From the NCBI GenBank assembly GCA_033557465.1, contig CM066035.1, forward strand, positions 921,020,235 to 921,084,234: a stretch of DNA of 64,000 nucleotides, given 5' to 3'. Under the pieces are notes generated by a model. The model was not told where the DNA came from and searched no databases. It was given only the letters and a program-made list of their open reading frames with translations. The translations under genes were made by a program, and so were the position numbers. This document shows positions 29,795 through 39,498 of this stretch, one piece after another. The number at the start of each line of letters is the position of its first letter. The stretch's first letter is position 1. Source of the DNA: Ichthyophis bannanicus (lineage: Eukaryota; Chordata; Amphibia; Gymnophiona; Ichthyophiidae).

Positions 29795-31462
29795 ATGGCT
29801 GCCAGCGGGTTTAAAAAGTGTGATCGGTGTAAGAAACTTAAGTCTCTTACCGACACACATGACTGCTGCCTCCGCTGCCTCGGACCCGATCATGACCCGA
29901 TGATCTGTGGTCCATGTGGCAAAATGTCCTCGAAGGCGTTGAGGAGTCAGCAGCACCAGAAGGATAGGATCTTCTCTGACTCCGCGTCCGGACGGGCCCG
30001 GACCTCGTCAGAGGCCTTGACGTCTCGGGACTCCGGCCCCGAGCATCGTCGGGGTTCCTCTGAGCAGGGATCTCCTTCGCGGGAACAGCACAGGAAGAAG
30101 AAACCCACGAGGGCGGCGTCGGTGGACGCTCCTGATTCCTCGAGGGCCAGGTCGCATAGCCCCGATAGCCGTCCCGGGTCTTCGGAGTCGGAGAGGCCTG
30201 CCAAGCAACCTCGTATCGAGATGGAGTCTCCTGGACACGTGAGTGCTGTAGTCCTCGTGGAATCTCCTCCAGGGGAGCTGCCGTCGGGGCCCGAGTCGGG
30301 GGCTGCTGGGTCTCCTGAGCTCGGACTCAGGTTGACGGTCTTGGAAAGCAGCCTCGCTGCCTTCATGGAACAGCAGCGGGCATTGATCGCCGGTCTCACC
30401 GGTGCATCTGCCCCGACCACCGGGACATCGACGTCCAAGTCGACCCCGGAGGCCGAGCCGATCCTCGAGTCCATGCGGGCTCGAGTCGATCCTCGGCCAC
30501 GGTCTCCGTCGGCCTCCCGTTCGGGACCGAGGTCGTCGGCGTCGGGGCGGAGGGCATCAGTGTCCGCCCGACCGGAGCCATTCGATACCTCCTCCGAGGA
30601 GTCAGGCTGGGAGACGGAGGACGAAGAGTCACCCGACACCTATCGGACTCGGTGTGTCCCATCGGACTCGCCGGAGTCCGAACCTCGGAGACGATCTCCA
30701 CCGGAGGATACCCGGTTCTCGGACTTCGTGCGGGATATGGCCAAGGCCTTGGCATTCCCCGCGGATCCCGACGAGGAGCCTCGAGCCGAGGAGCTCGAGG
30801 CCCTCCAGTATGACTCTCCCCCGAAGGAGGCCTTTACTGTACCGGTTCCTCCGATGCTGGAGCGGCTGCTCTTCCCCATGTGGGAAACCCCGGCCTCGAC
30901 ACCGGTGTTAAGCAAGCGAGTCGATTCCATCTATCGAGTCCGCAAGAGCCCCGGGTTCCAAAAGGCACAATTACCGCATCACTCCATGGTTGTGGAATCG
31001 GCCATGCATCGACTGAAAAGTCAGAAGATGCACTCCTCGGTGCCTCCCGGCCGGGAGGCCCGGAACCTGGATGCCCTCAGTAAGAAGTGCTTCCAGGGCT
31101 CTATGCTTGCTTGCTGTGTCCAGACATACCAGCTCTACATGGGCATGTATCTCCGAGACCTGGCAAAGGAGATTGCTGGGTTCTCTGCTGGTCTCTCCGA
31201 GGAACCTTTGCAGAGGTTCCAGGCCTTGTCCACTGGTATTCGAGAGTGCTCGAAGTTTCTCTCTCGAGCAGCCTACGATGGCTTTGAGGCTTCGGCCCGA
31301 GTAGCTGGGGCCGGCATCGGTGCCCGCCGACAGGCTTGGCTACAGTCATCCGACCTCGAGCCATGGGTACAGGACAAGTTGGTCGATGTCCCCTGCCGAG
31401 GTGAAACATCTTTGGCAAGCCCATGGCTGAAAAGGCTGCAGAACTCGAGACCGAGACTCTGA
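29795..31462 (+). pseudogene. DIRS-A2 ORF1 (gag-like) with N-terminal zinc knuckle
   Basis: About 555 residues from ATG 29795, chosen because DIRS-C has a matching start. Residues about 7-40 hold a Cys-rich domain: CDRCKK, then CLRCLGPDHDPMIC, which fits the CX2CX4HX4C zinc-knuckle spacing, then GPC. A long low-complexity region rich in Ser, Arg, Pro, Glu and Asp follows, then a conserved C-terminal domain (PPMLERLLFPMWE, RKSPGFQKAQLPHHSMVVE, QLYMGMYLRDLAKE, SKFLSRAAYDGFE). Near 31400 a one-base deletion relative to DIRS-C shifts the frame. Likely the structural protein that packages DIRS RNA. Confidence 0.85.
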
Positions 31463-31625
31463 CCCGGACTAGGCTGTCCAGAAAAACCTCTGCCCCTTCT
31501 CAGAAAAAGAAGGGCTCGGGAAAAAAAGACCTTTTACCCGAGGAAGTCACCTGCCTATAAACAATACCCTCATTATCAGGCCTCTGCAGCTCCCCAACAG
31601 GGTCAGCAGGCCAAAGGGCAGGGTC

Positions 31626-33485
31626 TTGGGCCCCGTAGGCAGAAGGCCCCCAAGCCACCAACACCGGCCCCTGCTCAGCAGGGTGGGGGTTTTTGACTCA
31701 GAAGGCATAGCCTCTTCTCCTCCGCTGGCTCACATCAGCACAGGAGGCCGGCTGGCCCACTTTGCCCACAGGTGGTCAGCCGTCACATCAGATACCTGGG
31801 TGCTCCATATAGTCCAAAAGGGCTATCTTCTCCATTTTCACCAGGTACCTCCCTCCTATTTTCCAGGGGATCCTCCAAGACTTCCTCTGCACAGGGACCT
31901 ACTCCTTCAGGAGTTAGCAAGTCTGCTAAAGGAACAGGCTTTGGAACCGGTGCCCCACCACCTGAGAGGTCACGGCTTTTATTCCAGGTACTTTCTGGTA
32001 CCAAAAAGAACAGGAGGCCTCAGACCCATCCTAGACTTGCGCAACCTCAACAAGTTCCTGGAGAGGGAAAAGTTCAAGATGCTTACCCTTGGAATCCTGC
32101 TGCCCTACCTCCAGCAGGGAGATTGGCTATGCTCCTTAGATCTAAAGGATGCTTATACTCACATCCTTATTCATCCAGACCACAGACAATATCTCAGATT
32201 TGTTGTGGGGGGAAACCACTACCAGTACAGAGTACTACCCTTTTGCCTAACCTCCGCTCCCAGGGTGTTCACCAAGTGCCTGGCGAAGGTGGCGGCCTAC
32301 CTGAGGCTTCAAGGTCTTTTTGTGTTTCCATACTTGGACGACTGGCTCATAAGGGGCCAGTTTTCCCAGGAAGCCAGTCAAGCCACCCTTCGCACTGTGG
32401 CTCTGCTTCAGCACTTGGGGTTTGTCATAAACTTTGCAAAATCCACTTTGCTCCCGTCCCAGAACTTAGAATTCATAGGAGCAAGGCTGGACACTCTTCA
32501 GGCGAAGGCTTTTCTGCCAGTGGACAGAGCCCACAGGTTGATGGATCTAGCCAGGCAGTTTCACAGCAATTCCCTGGTCTCCGCCAGGCAATTCCTGAGA
32601 CTTCTCGGCCATATGGCTTCCACGGTTCATGTAACCCCCAATGCCCGCCTGCACATGCGGCCTGCTCAATGGAGCCTTCGAACTCAGTGGCATCAAGCCA
32701 CAGGGAGCCTTGCAGACTCAGTAAGAATATCCACCCTGCTCGTCTCTTCTCTGCAATGGTGGCTTCATCTTTCGAATCTGGTACTCGGAGTGGTTTTTCA
32801 ATCCCCTCCGCATTCTCAAGTGCTGACGACAGATGCTTCTCTTCTAGGTTGGGGAGCGCATTGCCAAGGGGCATGTACTCAGGGTCTCTGGACCCCTTGG
32901 GAGGCTACTCAACAGATAAACCTCCTGGAGCTACGGGCGATACGCCTAGCTCTGAGAGCCTTCTCCCACCTCACATCTCACCAGTCTGTACTGGTCCAGA
33001 CGGACAATCAAGTTGCCATGTTCTACGTGAACAAACAAGGAGGCACAGGCTCCTTCCTTCTCTGTCAGGAGGCACAACGGCTGTGCTCTTGGGCCGTCAA
33101 TCACGGAATCCTCCTCAAGGCTGTCTACCTCCCGGGTCAAGAAAATTACCTGGCGGACAGACTGAGCAGGATCCTGCAACCACACGAATGGAGATTGAAT
33201 CCGTTGGTGGTTCAGCAGATCTTTCTCAGGTGGGGCCTCCCCACCATGGATCTTTTCGCCAGTCCTCTGAACCGGCAACTCCTGAGATTCTGTTCCAGAC
33301 AACCGCATCCTCTCCGAGTAGCAGCGGATGCGTTTCTGATTCCGTGGTCCCAAGGCCTACTGTATGCGTTTCCTCCCACGCCACTAGTGTCCCGAACACT
33401 GTTCAAAGTCCTCAAGGACGGGGCCTCAATGATTCTAATAGCCCCCAGGTGGCCGAGGCAACTGTGGTTTCCACTTCTGCTGTAA
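31626..33485 (+). pseudogene. DIRS-A2 reverse transcriptase and RNase H, one early stop
   Basis: A 619-residue frame. RT: FYSRYFLVPKRTGGLRPILD, LRNLNKFLEREKFKM, motif A LCSLDLKDAYTHILIHPD, VLPFCLTSAPRVF (DIRS-C has LPFGLTSAPRVF), motif C FPYLDDWLI. RNase H: LTTDASLLGWGAHC, QQINLLELRAIRLAL, VLVQTDNQVAMFYVNKQGG. A post-RNase H block follows (DLFASPLNRQL, WSQGLLYAFPPTPL, LIAPRWPRQLW), conserved in DIRS elements and in some annotated as methyltransferase-like. A TAA at 33483 stands where DIRS-C has Gln and continues about 40 residues. Confidence 0.9.
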
Positions 33486-34151
33486 CTGGCGGTGGACACT
33501 CCTCTTCCTCTGGGGATTCAACACGATCTCCTGTCTCAGGAACAGGGATCTCTCTTGCACCCCAACCTCCAGTCCCTTCATCTGATGGCCTGGCTGCTGA
33601 AAGGGTAGTCCTGGCTCCCCTACTACTGCCTAGAGAGGTGGAAGACGTAGTCTGAGCCTCTAGACGGCAATCCACCAGGAAATCTTATGCTCTTAAGTGG
33701 CGTAGATTCTCCGCATGGTGTGCTCAGCACAGCGAGAATCCCTTCTCGTGCTTGGCTGCGGTAGTATTGCAATATTTGCTTTACCTCTCCAATCTAGGCC
33801 TTAAGTCCAACTCTGTCAGGGTTTACCTCAGTGCTCTCTCAGCGCACCACTCGCCGGTGGACGGAAGGCCTCTTTCCAACCACCCTTTGGTGGCTTGTTT
33901 TCTCAGAGGCCTCCTCCTGCTTAAGCCTCCTTTACGTCCACCAGCCCCTGAGTGGGATCTGAATGTGGTCTTACAGCAGATTACTTGTCCGCCATTTGAA
34001 CCTATGGCTACCTGCCTTCTCCGTTTTCTCTCCTGGAAAACTTTGTTTCTGGTAGCTCTTACCTCTGCTAGGCGGGTAAGTGAACTTCAGGCACTAGTGT
34101 CTGATCCCCCTTACACTAGGTTCTACCGGAATAGGGTAGTATTACGGACTC
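33454..34151 (+). pseudogene. DIRS-A2 tyrosine recombinase, truncated
   Basis: The N-terminal part overlaps the RT end in another frame (VAETTVVSTSAVTGGGH near 33450), with a TGA at 33653-33655, then RRQSTRKSYALKWRRFSAWC, GLKSNSVRVYLSALSAHH and FLSWKTLFLVALTSARRVSE. Box I Arg (ARRVSELQAL) is intact. The frame runs into deleted sequence at about 34151, so the HxxR box and the Tyr nucleophile are missing. Confidence 0.9.
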
Positions 34152-34245
34152 AGGCAGGAATCAGTCCTCACAACCCTCCCTCCTCCCCTTGGAGTTGCAG
34201 TCATGATTTATTTTTGCTAATTTTTTGCTGTCTTTTAGCTATGTC

Positions 34246-34410
34246 ATCAGACTGAACAAGATGGCACCCTTGGGCGGGAAGGCTGCAATTCCCAAAGGCT
34301 TTCTTTGAAAGCTGGGGAAATCCTCCTCACGGGGGCTCCGTCGGCGCCGACGTCACCCATATGTGAGGACTGATTCTTGCTGCTCCTGGAGAACACCTGT
34401 TACAGGTGAG
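34246..34410 (+). repeat. DIRS-A2 3' inverted terminal repeat
   Basis: From GACTGAACAAGATGGCACCC to CACCTGTTACAGGTGAG. A short partial ICR (34152-34200, CAGTCCTCACAACCCTCCC) precedes it. The final TAACTACTC of other copies is absent; the SINE follows directly with TTTCTAG. Confidence 0.85.
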
Positions 34411-35300
34411 TTTCTAGTCCCACAGGTGCTCCTTGGGCAAGTCACTTAACCCTCTGTTGCATCAGGTACATAACATAGATTGTGAGCCCTTCTGGGACAA
34501 GGGAAATAAATACCATACCTGAAAGTACACTGCTTTGACCAGTGAAAAGCGGTATATAAGCATTGCTAAATAAGTAAATAAAGGGGGATGGGAGGTGCCC
34601 CTGGTGTGAGAATCAATGGGCATCCCTCAGTCATATGTGGTGGCTATGTGGAAAGACTCAAAGATACTGGGGGCATATCCAGAGATATGTAAGTTCTCTC
34701 ATTGGTCAAAGAATAGACTGGAACATAGGATTAGTGATATTTGACCAATTAACCTTGGGGTGCCCAAAAGGACGGGGGATAGACTTCTCATGTGGAAGGC
34801 ATGTGTGAGTGGCAAACAGGTGCTGCTCCAAGGGTGGGGGTAACCATCGATACCTACATTTTGGGAATGGTGGAATAATTTCCACCAGGTGATGTATATG
34901 GAGCACTTAGAGGCCAAGGGGACAGCAAAGAAAATGGTAACATTTTTAATCATATGGGGGAGATACATAGATACGTTGATGGCAAACAAAAGGAACCGGA
35001 TTGTTACCCTGTAGAGGTCCCTAGGGGAAGTCCGGTGGAAAGGAGGATTTAAAATCTTAGAGTGGCTCGAGGATGGAATATAGTTTTCTGGTTATGGAGA
35101 AATCACCCTGCAGGGGAGGGGGGAGGGGGGAGGGGGTTGAGGGGGGGAAGGGAAAGGTTGGGACAGGGTATAAATAAAATGAAACTGTAAATGATGTTTT
35201 ATTGGTTAACAGGTGGGGGGGGGGTGTCAGTGTACCCACCACCCCTGCAATGTTGTATATGGTTTGAATTAATAAAAAGTATGCTATAATAAAAATGTAC

Positions 35301-36004
35301 AACAAAGCAGAATAGTTACCCTTGTACAGAAGAACACTGAGAAGGTAAACTTTAGAACGGTGGAAAGACCTAAAACCACAACAGAAAAAGCTGGAAAACA
35401 GTCTTAAGAAGAGATCTGGCCCTACTATAGTGCCATGTTTTTGGATCCAGCATTTAAAGCCCCAGTTTGCTTGCGATGTCTACATAGGAACAGGGATGTC
35501 CAGTCAGGACATTAACATTTCCCGAAGTATTTTACGAAAGGCTCTGCTAGTCACAGAGGACCCAATATTCAAAAGGCATTTACACGGTTTACAGCCCAGT
35601 AAACCGTGCAAATGCTTTTAATCGTGATATTCAACGGTACTTACACAGTTAGTGCCACTGAATATCCCCTTCTAACTCCGCTACAGGTAAGATGTTTAAT
35701 GCTAATTAAATGTAACGGCAGTGTATTTCCTAAGGTTAACATAGGTTGATGAACTATATTGACAGTGTTTCAAGAATCATTAGCATTGACTACACATAAC
35801 TACAATGTATCCTACATGCTCAATATGAATCTCGTGGGTTGCATTCTATAACAAGCAGGTTATTCAGAGCAATAACAGCATTATCAAGGCAGGAAGTTAC
35901 GTAACACAGGTAGTCTCTTACCCATGGTTGCAGGTTAGAGGTTATATATGCGGAATTCGATAACCAAGGCATCTACAATTTTCTATCATCCTAGAGTTCG
36001 GCTT
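35301..36004. other. No gene seen; old repeat with ATATTCA...GTTAGTG motifs
   Basis: No coding signal. Around 35560-35690, motifs such as GATATTCAACGGTACTTACA and CACTGAATATCCCC resemble those at 37740-38110, suggesting an old interspersed repeat family. Confidence 0.4.
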
Positions 36005-36190
36005 GTGGTATCATCGGTGGAGGCCTGCATCCAAGGGCCATGCCTAAGGGCTTTTTGGCAAGGCCCTCAGGCATGGTCACACCCAGAGGCGCTCTGATTT
36101 GAAATGCCCCGCTGGTGTTAAAGGGCCTCTTCAATTGACCCGATCGGCCTTGTGGTGTGGGGCAAGGAGAGTCTCTTCTTCCTGCCTCTT
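36005..36190. repeat. GC-rich repeat related to 22130-22200 (L2-B 5' end)
   Basis: AAGGGCCATGCCTAAGGGC and GGCAAGGCCCTCAGGCATGG here resemble AAGGGCCACGCCAAAGGGCC and GGCGAGGCCCTCAGGCGCGG near 22140-22180. Possibly a solitary L2 5' UTR piece or an independent repeat that L2-B acquired. Confidence 0.5.
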
Positions 36191-37068
36191 TCGCCGATGC
36201 TGATTGGGGCTGCCAGGTGGCTCCCCTCTGTTTCACTATGCCTCCCTCCTTTGTGCCCAGCATCTTCCCATTCCCTCTGTCCTCTCTGCTCTCCATATCC
36301 ACTCAATATCTTCTCCACCTCACTCAGTCCCAAGCACTTCCTCTTTCCTTGCCTGGCATCTTTCTCCACCTACCCACATTACATCTCCCTGTACCTGCTC
36401 TTTCTTCAAATCCCCTTCCAAAAATACAAAAATCACCACTCACTCCCCTCTGGAATAGATAAGAATGAATAAAATTTCAGTTGTCTTGGCTGCAGCAGCT
36501 GTGGGGGGGGGGGGGGGAGGGGGGCACCCAGATGGGCCAGAGACCACACAGTGTTCTAGAGGAGAGGGAGGGAGGGCTGCCTTTGCAGCATTCGGTGGAG
36601 GAGGCACCTGGGCCAGCGGGAACATGTCCCTACCCCCCCTCTCTCTTCCTCTCCCCATTGTCATTATCTCTACAGGCTGCCCTCCTATCAGGGCCATACC
36701 TAGGGCTGTGCGAGCAGTGCGGCCTCACGGGGTGCAAGTACAAAAGGGGCACCAATATCATCACTGGCCTTCCAGGAAGTTCAAAAAGAGTGAGTTACTG
36801 GATGTGACTGGGTAGAGTGGGGGGGGGGGGGGCCACAAGATTCATTAGTCACTCAGGGTGCATTTCAAACTTGGTACAGTCCTGCCTCCTATGAAAGCCA
36901 GATGAGTTACATTTTTTTTCTTTTTCAGGCCGTACAGGGCCTGTGGCTGAACATGGGAGGAGGCACCATTACTGGCAGACAATGTTCCCGCTAAGCAGCT
37001 TATAGCTGCATGGGAGCCCTCCGCTGGCATTCCTGACAGTGGTGGCAGATGCAACACAGTCCCACCTG
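36191..37068. other. Non-coding, low complexity, G runs
   Basis: A pyrimidine-rich stretch (36230-36440), then G runs at about 36501-36522 and 36819-36831. GGGCCATACCTAGGGCTGTG near 36690 resembles relics of hAT-type non-autonomous elements, but no ends were found. No gene supported. Confidence 0.35.
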
Positions 37069-37284
37069 GGGACAGCAATCTCAGGCCGGAGGGACTGGGA
37101 TTTCTAGTCCTATAGGTACTCCTTGTGGTCTTGGGCAAGCCACTTAACCCTCCATTGCCCATGTTCCCTGTATTAGCGTATGTGTGTCATATCCCCTCGT
37201 GTTAAATGTATCTCCCAATTGACCGCTTTGACCCAGTGAAAAGCGGGATATAAATACAGCTAAATAAATAAATAAAAAAAATCG
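37069..37284 (+). mobile_element. SINE copy 2, 5'-truncated
   Basis: Matches the SINE at 29266/34411: GGGGACAGCAATCTCAGGCC, GGGATTTCTAGTCCTATAGG, CTTGGGCAAGCCACTTAACC, GACCCAGTGAAAAGCGGGAT, then a TAAATAAATAAA tail. It reads through the point where DIRS-A2 sits in the other copy, so it proves the DIRS insertion site. The tRNA-like head is missing. Confidence 0.88.
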
Positions 37285-38326
37285 CGCAGCAGGGGCAGGT
37301 CCTGAGGGATGCCTATGTTGCGCATTTGTGTTACACCTGCCCCTACTGGCAGGAATGCCGGCAGAGGAGTCCTGTGCAGCATCTGACTGCTTAGTGGGAG
37401 CATTGCTCACCAGTACTGGTGCCTCCTCCCATGTTCTGTCACAGGCTGTTGTGGCTGCACACACTGTGTAAGTCTGGGACATTAAGGTTGCGAAGAGCTT
37501 GTGCTGCCTTCAGTTTAGATACAGCTCTTGCACTGCCAGTGGGATAACCAGCATTCTCCTCTACCGCTGCAGCAACACGGTGATGGCAGATGGAAGGAGG
37601 CCAGGCCCAGAGGAGAAATGCTGCTGCTGTTGTTTTTCGGGCTGGATCATTTTTAGTTTGTGGGATGTGGGGCCTATAGTAGAGTGGAACCATGTGTAGG
37701 CAACATGCCCGAACATGCCTAGGGCTGGCCCTGTGTTCAGCCCAATATTCAGTGGCCCTAATCGGTTACTGCTGCTGAATATCCCCACAGACCCCGTAAA
37801 ACAGGTCTGGTTAAAACCGGGGCGGTCTGTGGGTAAATGAGGATGGTGATGGCAGTTAATTGGTTAATGGTGATATTCAGCCACTAACTGGATAGCTTGA
37901 CTGGTTAAAGTTAAGACAGGTGAATGTCTCTCCTAATTTTAACCAGTTAGTGCTATTCCGTTAGCGGCTACATATTGCCACTAACCAGATAGCAATGCTG
38001 TTGTCTAGTGTATCCACGTATTCAGCACTGGAAACTAAATAATGTCCAGTGCTAAATATCCAGGTTTTATTAAAGTGGTGACAGTCTAGCCTAGCCGCTG
38101 AATATGCTCCCCACTGATTCATAATATGCCTATCTATAGTCTACAAGAAATGCAAGGGCAGGCATATTCCGCGGCGGCAGCCAGCCATGGTAAAGCAGTC
38201 GGCCATCAGTGCTTAAATTTAGCATGGATATTTCATGCCGAGGTCATATCCAGCCACCCGAATTGAATATCTGGTTTGCCTGCATAGAGGATTAGCTATT
38301 CAGTCAGTGGTGATACTGAGTCACTG
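37285..38326. other. Non-coding; old repeat relics
   Basis: No coding signal. 37735-38110 contains several CACTAACTGG / TTAACCAGTTAG / GAATATCC motifs on both strands, like 35560-35690, typical of an old palindromic or SINE-like repeat. Nothing else recognised. Confidence 0.4.
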
Positions 38327-38472
38327 GCTGAAACATGACAGCAGAAAAAGACCATATGGCCTATCTAGTCTGCCCTTCCAAATCAACTACTATAGTCCCT
38401 TTTTTTTTCTTTTAGGGATCTTCTATGTTTGCCCCATGCTTTCTTGAATTCAGATACTGTCCTCATCGGGGG
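38327..38472 (-). mobile_element. CR1 3'-end fragment
   Basis: GAAACATGACAGCAGAAAAA, GACCATATGGCCTATCTAGT and TTCAGATACTGTCCTCATC match the CR1 3' UTR at 11647-11806 and 42945-43090. 5'-truncated, no coding part. Confidence 0.85.
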
Positions 38473-39498
38473 CTGTTCAAGGCAATCTGCTGCCTGAGGC
38501 GAAGGATGAGATGGCGCCCCCCCCCCCCTAGCCCCTGTAGTGGGGAGAGGGCTTTCTCAAAACTCCAGTCAGGGACTGAACCAAACCAAAAAGCTCATTA
38601 GATTATATGAAGGAAATGAAAAATGTTTGCACATCACTGAACCAAAAGAGATTGAGAACCACAGCACGGTTTATAAAACTAAATTATAACTCACTTTTAT
38701 TTTGTTGTTATAAACCACGTTATGATTCTTGCTTTTTCTTTTCAAAAATATATTTTGCATCTACAGAACCCCCTTCAACAGTGGGTGCAGAGCAGAACCA
38801 GGACATTCACCCACAGAACTCAATATCTTTAAAAAAAATTGGATTCTTATCATCTAACTAACAACAAACATTCCCCAGTATCAGATATATTATGAACTAA
38901 AATAAAACCCTACAACAAAGTCACTGAGTATCTATAGAGCAAATCTACCATACCATACTATATCAGCACCAACTTCCAAAACTCACATAAGGAGCCCATC
39001 CAAAAAAAACATCACTGTAAATATTACAGTGGGCCCTGGAACATCCAAACACCTATTTGAAAAGCTGAACAATTCCGATTACTACAGTACAGACCCCTAC
39101 ATACAAACTCCATGTTAACAGAACACCTGGTCTTGGTCACCCACTCATAACACAGACCCTCACCAAGTACAGAATAAGTGACTACAACCTAAAATAAAAA
39201 TATGTAGACAAAAATTAAATTGAAACCCCAAGAAGCCAGACTCTGTATGCAGTGCAACATCAGATAAATAAGAGATGCAGTTCCCCATACTGTGTAAAAT
39301 ATAAAGACAGCACAAAGTCCAGTCACTAAAATGAAAATAAAATTATTTTTCTACCTTTGTTGTCTGATCATTTTATTCTCTGATCATGCTGGTCACAATC
39401 TGAGGCTTCTGCTTTCCTGTCAGCTCTCTTCCTATGATCTATATTCCATCTGCCATTTCTTTTCTCTTCTTTTGTTTTCTTTATTTCCTTCCATCAGC
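38473..39498. other. Non-coding, AT-rich; possible hAT relic at the start
   Basis: GCTGCCTGAGGCGAAGGATG with a following C run (38487-38530) resembles the start of a known type of non-autonomous DNA element, but no right end was found. The remainder is AT-rich without coding signal. Confidence 0.35.

Larger units (their letters stand above)
29387..34410 (+). mobile_element. DIRS-A2 retrotransposon, near complete with internal 3' deletion
   Basis: The 5' inverted repeat is at 29387-29552, gag-like ORF1 at 29795-31462, RT/RNase H at 31626-33485, tyrosine recombinase from about 33454 cut at 34151, and the 3' inverted repeat at 34246-34410. It sits inside a SINE at ...GGGG|TTTCT, with TTTCT also at the right border and no longer duplication. 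About 0.7 kb present in DIRS-A1 (its 230 to 926) is missing at 34151, removing the recombinase C-terminus and half the ICR. Confidence 0.93.
29266..34577 (+). mobile_element. tRNA-headed SINE with L2-like tail, split by DIRS-A2
   Basis: The 5' part (29266-29386) has a tRNA-like promoter: A-box-like TAGCCTAGTGGTT and B box GGTTCGAATCC. A segment GGGGCAAGTTACCTTGGGCT is tandemly doubled. After DIRS-A2 the rest follows (34411-34577): TTTCTAGTCCCACAGGTGCT, then GACCAGTGAAAAGCGGTATA and a TAAATAAG tail. Candidate target duplication ATAAAGGAGGG / ATAAAGGGGGA (29255-29265, 34578-34588) lies in L1-A ORF2. A second, 5'-truncated copy at 37069-37284 shows the uninterrupted junction. Confidence 0.88.
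25968..35075 (+). pseudogene. L1-A ORF2: endonuclease and reverse transcriptase, degenerate and split
   Basis: Endonuclease start ITWNICGLGTPIKRYKVLRA (25968), then LLCNIYSPNTADATFYSLV and PLIVGGDLNGVLNQEMD (about 26240-26380). A middle region is at 26640-27210. RT parts are KAPGPDEFQVEFYK, VSYRPISLIDFDWKLLAKIM, motif A LISFDAEKAFDRVGW, motif B TRQGCSLSP and motif C IVAFADDMLVHLTSP (about 27990-28030). The C-terminal part runs to 29264 (HISPGRALMYGIKEGG) and resumes at 34585 with a Cys pair and LSHMWWLCGKTQRYWG, the LINE C-terminal zinc-finger area. Stops and frameshifts are frequent. Confidence 0.85.
24538..35300 (+). mobile_element. L1/Tx1-type LINE (L1-A), interrupted by SINE and DIRS-A2
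   Basis: The ORF1 C-terminus is at 24540-24932, a G/A-rich inter-ORF region at 24933-25965, and ORF2 at 25968-29264, which resumes at 34580-35075. The 3' end has AATTAATAAAAAGTATGCT and a short A-rich tail at about 35300. The ORF2 sense continues across the SINE/DIRS insertion. The 5' end is truncated within ORF1 next to a CR1 fragment. Placement as L1 or Tx1 rests on the RRM-type ORF1 and RT motifs and was not tested by tree. Confidence 0.85.

Noticed and set aside
30402..30911. Arg/Pro-rich frames overlapping DIRS ORF1 on both strands
   Set aside because: They are other-frame shadows of the GC-rich middle of DIRS-A2 ORF1; the ORF1 frame is conserved in DIRS-C.
36440..36815. Gly-rich frames around 36480
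   Set aside because: They come from G runs in low-complexity DNA.
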